Shown here: positions 60,023 through 64,000 of the stretch, in pieces | Numbering within the stretch: the stretch's first letter is position 1 | Layout: each line of letters begins with the position of its first letter | Source of the DNA: Caldilineaceae bacterium | GTDB lineage: Bacteria > Chloroflexota > Anaerolineae > Caldilineales > Caldilineaceae | Assembly: GCA_022824025.1 (NCBI GenBank) | Contig: JAJEBF010000052.1 | Location: forward strand, 19,617 to 83,616 | DNA length: 64,000 nucleotides | Direction of reading: 5' to 3' | Made by a program: the position numbers and the translations under genes | Notes under the pieces: generated by a model | Databases searched by the model: none | Told to the model about the DNA's origin: nothing | The model's input: only the letters and a program-made list of their open reading frames with translations

Positions 60023-60673
60023 CTACCCCGGCGCCTCCACCCCCCGCGCCATCAGCGCCGACAGCGCATCCAGCCGTTTCCGCAACGGCTGCCACACGCT
60101 GTCCCTGTGCAGCTCCGCCAGCGCCAGGATGCGGGCATCCTCCCTGTCCGGGTAGTAGCGCCGGCGATAACCCACCGCCTCGAACCCGGCGCCGCGATAA
60201 AGACGCTGGGCGATCTCGTTGCTCACGCGTACCTCCAGCGTAGCCGTATGCGCGCCCTCCTCCCGCCCCAGCGCCAGCAGCGCCAGCAGCAGCCACGCCC
60301 CGATCGAACGGCCGCGCCACGCCGGCAGCACCGCAATCGTCACAATGTGCATCTCCGCGCCGAACAGCATGATGCCCCCCTGCGCAATGAGAGACGGAAG
60401 CGCGGCCTCCTGCGCAACCGCGCCCCCAACCCGCGCCCCCGCCCCTGCCGCCCGCGCCGGCCAGACCTTCAGATAGCGGCTGCGGCTGTTGCGCGTCAGT
60501 TCATGATGATACGTGGCGAGCGTCCACGGGCTGGGAAAGCTGACCGCCTCCAGCGCCATCACACACTCCAGGTCGGCCAGTGTCAACGGCCCGATCGCCA
60601 GCGGGCAGCTCCGCGCGGCGGGCCCCGCAACCGCACTGGACCTCCTCTGCCCGCGGTTCAGAAAGTTAGCCAT
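60023..60673 (-). CDS. rimI: GNAT acetyltransferase, RimI-like
   Basis: 216 residues from ATG 60673. GNAT fold: LECVMALEAVSFPSPWTLAT (N-terminal substrate part typical of RimI), AEMHIVTIAVLPAWRGRSIG with the acetyl-CoA loop, and LEVRVSNEIAQRLYRGAGFE. RimI acetylates the N-terminal alanine of ribosomal protein S18. An insert of about 25 Ala/Gly residues (AAGAGARVGGAVAQEA) lies in the middle. Found 111 bases after tsaB on the same strand, the usual pairing. Confidence 0.88.
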   Translation of the reverse strand: MANFLNRGQRRSSAVAGPAARSCPLAIGPLTLADLECVMALEAVSFPSPWTLATYHHELTRNSRSRYLKVWPARAAGAGARVGGAVAQEAALPSLIAQGGIMLFGAEMHIVTIAVLPAWRGRSIGAWLLLALLALGREEGAHTATLEVRVSNEIAQRLYRGAGFEAVGYRRRYYPDREDARILALAELHRDSVWQPLRKRLDALSALMARGVEAPG

Positions 60674-60784
60674 CATTCTCCCTCAAACACAGATCGCGCC
60701 CAGGTTTCCCTGGGCGGCCAGCCCTTCGCATAGGTTCTTGCGCACATGGTTCCACCGTATAGGCTCCTGCCCGCCGGTTGCCGT

Positions 60785-61555
60785 CTATTGCGGCGGGCGC
60801 AGATAGAGCGGCTGCAACCGCGCGGTGTGCGCCGGAGAGCCCGCGCGCAAATGGCGCGCCGCCAGCCGGGCCAGCCCCTCGCCCCGGGTCTGGCGCAGCC
60901 CCGCCTGCCCCCCGCCCGGCGGAAAACCCTCTCCTGCGCTTGGGAGAGGACGCGTACCCGCGCCTCGTTCCGGCAGATCGAATTCGGCCGCCGAATCGAT
61001 ACAGCGGACATGCGCCAGCTCCTGCGCAGCCTGTCGCAGTCCGTCGCTCAACTCGCCCACCAGCCACACAGGGCGCGCCTCCTCCCGCAACGCCGCGACC
61101 AGCGCATCGGCCTCACCCACGCAGTGGTCCGCCGCCCGGGGCAGCCACAGCGGATCATCCGCCGGCGCCGCCGCCCAGTTGAAACGGCCCCGCCCCGCCT
61201 GCAGCACAGGCCATACCGCCACACCGCCCGGCGCCGCCAAACGCGCCGCGGTCACGCTCAACACCGGCAGGCCGACCAGCTCGGGCGGATGCGGCAACCC
61301 CAGCGCAATCCCCTTGACCACGCTGATGCCTATCCGCACACCGGTGAAACTGCCCGGCCCTGTCGTCACTGCCAGAATGCGCACGTCCTCCACCGCCGCG
61401 CCGGCCTGCGCCAGCGCTTCGGCCACCGCCGGCAGCGTCTCCTCCGTCTGACGCCGCCGCGACCGCCACACCTTCTCAGCCAGCACCGTGTCGCTCGCCG
61501 GATCAAACAGAGCAACCGTACAAACGGAGGAAACAACGTCAAGAGCGAGAAGCAT
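60785..61555 (-). CDS. tsaB: tRNA threonylcarbamoyladenosine biosynthesis protein TsaB
   Basis: 256 residues from ATG 61555. ASKHA-fold start LLALDVVSSVCTVALFDPAS, LAVTTGPGSFTGVRIGISVVKGIALGL (the TsaB/D hallmark), then LVGLPVLSVTAARL. Scaffold that holds TsaD and TsaE for t6A synthesis. The C-terminal third is Gly/Pro-rich. Followed by rimI. The TsaE gene of the same pathway lies at 3767. Confidence 0.92.
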   Translation of the reverse strand: MLLALDVVSSVCTVALFDPASDTVLAEKVWRSRRRQTEETLPAVAEALAQAGAAVEDVRILAVTTGPGSFTGVRIGISVVKGIALGLPHPPELVGLPVLSVTAARLAAPGGVAVWPVLQAGRGRFNWAAAPADDPLWLPRAADHCVGEADALVAALREEARPVWLVGELSDGLRQAAQELAHVRCIDSAAEFDLPERGAGTRPLPSAGEGFPPGGGQAGLRQTRGEGLARLAARHLRAGSPAHTARLQPLYLRPPQ

Positions 61556-61607
61556 AGGCAAGTGGTTTACGCCCGGTACAAGCGGTCGTTCGTCCCAACT
61601 GGCTGGA

Positions 61608-61645
61608 GGTGTTTACTGATCACTGACCACCGACCACTGCAGTCC
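61608..61645. repeat. ACTGACCA-type degenerate short repeat
   Basis: TTTACTGATCACTGACCACCGACCACTGCAG, between the aldolase and tsaB genes. Confidence 0.65.
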
Positions 61646-63061
<1,416 letters not shown>

Positions 63062-63106
63062 AGTTTTTCCCCTCTTAAAGATATCTGCGCAACCACAGTC
63101 AATCAC

Positions 63107-63130
63107 TCGCCGCAGTCACTGACCACTGTA
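63107..63130. repeat. ACTGACCA-type degenerate short repeat
   Basis: CGCAGTCACTGACCACTGTAG, the last of the seven copies in this window. Confidence 0.6.
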
Positions 63131-63154
63131 GTTGTGCGGTCGGCCTTCGGCCCT

Positions 63155-63230
63155 CCCTTGCGCGAGGGAACACCCCCCGCAACGCCCCCCGACATAGACA
63201 CGTCCCGCCCCAAAAGTGTGTCCTCATCGG
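63155..63230. repeat. Interspersed repeat, copy 2
   Basis: Matches 28600-28681: CACCCCCCGCAACGCCCCCC, CGTCCCGCCCC and TGTGTCCTCATCGGCC in the same order. Confidence 0.65.
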
Positions 63231-63249
63231 CCCCGCCCCCGCACCACCG

Positions 63250-63351
63250 TAGGGACACCCCTTATGGGTGCCCTTTCCCCCGCACAAGCACGAACTACGT
63301 CACGCGGCCAAATTGTGTCCATCCGTAAGGGTGCCCCTTGTAAGGGCACCA
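63250..63351. repeat. GGTGCCC palindromic repeats
   Basis: Two hairpin units: GGACACCCCTTATGGGTGCCC (near 63251-63273) and GGTGCCCCTTGTAAGGGCACC (63330-63350, perfect seven-pair stem). They resemble REP-type palindromes found in many copies in Chloroflexota genomes. Confidence 0.6.
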
Positions 63352-63530
63352 AAACTAAAAACTGACAACCAGTTTTGCCCGCATCTGAACGCATCCGGTA
63401 GAATAGCAGAAACAAGATGAGAGTGAAAAATCAGTTCCCGGTTTTCAGGTTCCATTCCGGCGTCGGCCACCCTCGGCGCGGCTGAAAATCAGAATTTCGC
63501 GGCCCCAAACCCTTATCCCGGAGGCATTCC

Positions 63531-64000
63531 ATGTCAGGACTCAAACTCGGCGCCCACATGTCGATCGCAGGCGGCGTCAGCAACGCGCTCGACGCGGCCG
63601 CGGACGTGCAAAGCAACGCCGTCCAGGTCTTTATGAAGAGCAACCGCCAGTGGAAAGGCCCGCAGGTGAAGGAAGAGGATGTCTCCCGTTGGAACGAGCA
63701 GATGCCTGAAAGCGGCGTCGCCTACGCCGTCAGCCACGCCTCCTATCTCATCAACCTGGCCTCGCCCAAAGACCCCCTGTGGGAAAAGAGCGTCGCCGCC
63801 TTCGCCGATGAGTTGGAGCGCGCCCGCGCCTACGGCATCCGGCACGTGGTTCTCCATCCCGGCGCGCACACCGGCAGCGGCGAAGAGGCCGGCCTGCAGC
63901 GCATCGCCGACGCCCTCAACCGCATCCACGCCCAGCTGCCCGATTGCAGCGGCGTGATCACCCTGCTGGAGCTGATGGCCGGGCAGGGCACCACCTTGGG
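63531..64000 (+). CDS. nfo: Endonuclease IV (AP endonuclease), N-terminal part
   Basis: 156 residues before the right edge cuts the gene (full family length about 280). GGAGG six bases before ATG. LKLGAHMSIAGGVSNALDAA, AVQVFMKSNRQWKG, YAVSHASYLINLASP, VLHPGAHTGSGEEAGL are the Nfo signatures with the first zinc-binding histidines; the zinc Glu is in VITLLELMAGQG. Repairs abasic sites in DNA. Confidence 0.95.
   Translation, partial: MSGLKLGAHMSIAGGVSNALDAAADVQSNAVQVFMKSNRQWKGPQVKEEDVSRWNEQMPESGVAYAVSHASYLINLASPKDPLWEKSVAAFADELERARAYGIRHVVLHPGAHTGSGEEAGLQRIADALNRIHAQLPDCSGVITLLELMAGQGTTL

Larger units (their letters stand above)
63062..63530. other. Repeat-rich intergenic region before nfo
   Basis: 469 bases between divergent genes. 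Holds an ACTGACCA repeat (63107-63130), a copy of the interspersed repeat (63155-63230) and two hairpins of the GGTGCCC type (63250-63350). No gene recognised. Confidence 0.55.

Overview
The window is GC-rich bacterial chromosome. I read it as Chloroflexota, probably near Caldilineales/Anaerolineae. This is inferred from secreted lipoproteins with Thr-Pro linkers (PA14 and SH3 types), a peptide-type ABC importer embedded among Gfo/Idh/MocA genes, a fused molybdenum hydroxylase, and the gene order; there is no rRNA here to confirm it. No rRNA, tRNA, CRISPR array, prophage or intact insertion sequence was seen.

Layout. 0-5.4 kb: end of a phosphohexomutase, a SpoIID/LytB exoprotein, tsaE and two CBS-domain genes. 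5.4-11.8 kb (minus): a molybdenum-hydroxylase operon with an FAD subunit, an AAA ATPase, a fused FeS/molybdopterin subunit and a YqeC-MocA fusion. 12-21.8 kb (plus): a lipoprotein-dependent peptide/sugar ABC importer (SBP, two permeases, two ATPases) with two Gfo/Idh/MocA dehydrogenases and an amidohydrolase, behind a near-consensus promoter. 21.8-28.4 kb: small proteins, a decayed sugar-phosphate isomerase, a VOC protein, a PhyH dioxygenase and three 2-hydroxyacid-type dehydrogenases. 29-32.2 kb: a PA14 lipoprotein divergent from an ECF sigma-bifunctional nuclease fusion. 32.2-38.4 kb (minus): arginine genes argC, (rRNA methylase), argB, argD, argA-like and carA. 38.9-46 kb: an OsmC-family gene with an in-frame TGA, a methyltransferase, sigA, a MazG-like gene, gyrB and a membrane protein. 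46.5-53 kb: murA, a decayed zinc ABC system around an intact zur-like/znuA pair, and two COG0523 GTPases. 53-55.7 kb: a sugar symporter and an SH3 lipoprotein. 55.9-59.7 kb: an island of toxin-antitoxin modules (HigBA, VapBC and a dead BrnTA) with a duplicated flank of about 300 bp. 59.9-64 kb: rimI, tsaB, a class II aldolase and the start of endonuclease IV.

The strongest unexpected signals: (1) the OsmC-family gene has a TGA exactly at the catalytic cysteine, with a SECIS-like hairpin 25 nt downstream, so it is a probable selenoprotein that gene callers split in two; a YqeC domain elsewhere in the window also points to selenium use. (2) argC is preceded by promoter, a 17-residue leader peptide with Arg-Arg-Arg-Ala-Arg, hairpins and an intrinsic terminator, which is the layout of a ribosome-mediated arginine attenuator. 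(3) The ECF sigma-BFN fusion has a good internal Shine-Dalgarno/ATG that could also yield a free nuclease domain. (4) The zinc uptake locus has kept its binding protein and regulator but lost its ATPase, beside two His-rich zinc-chaperone GTPases.
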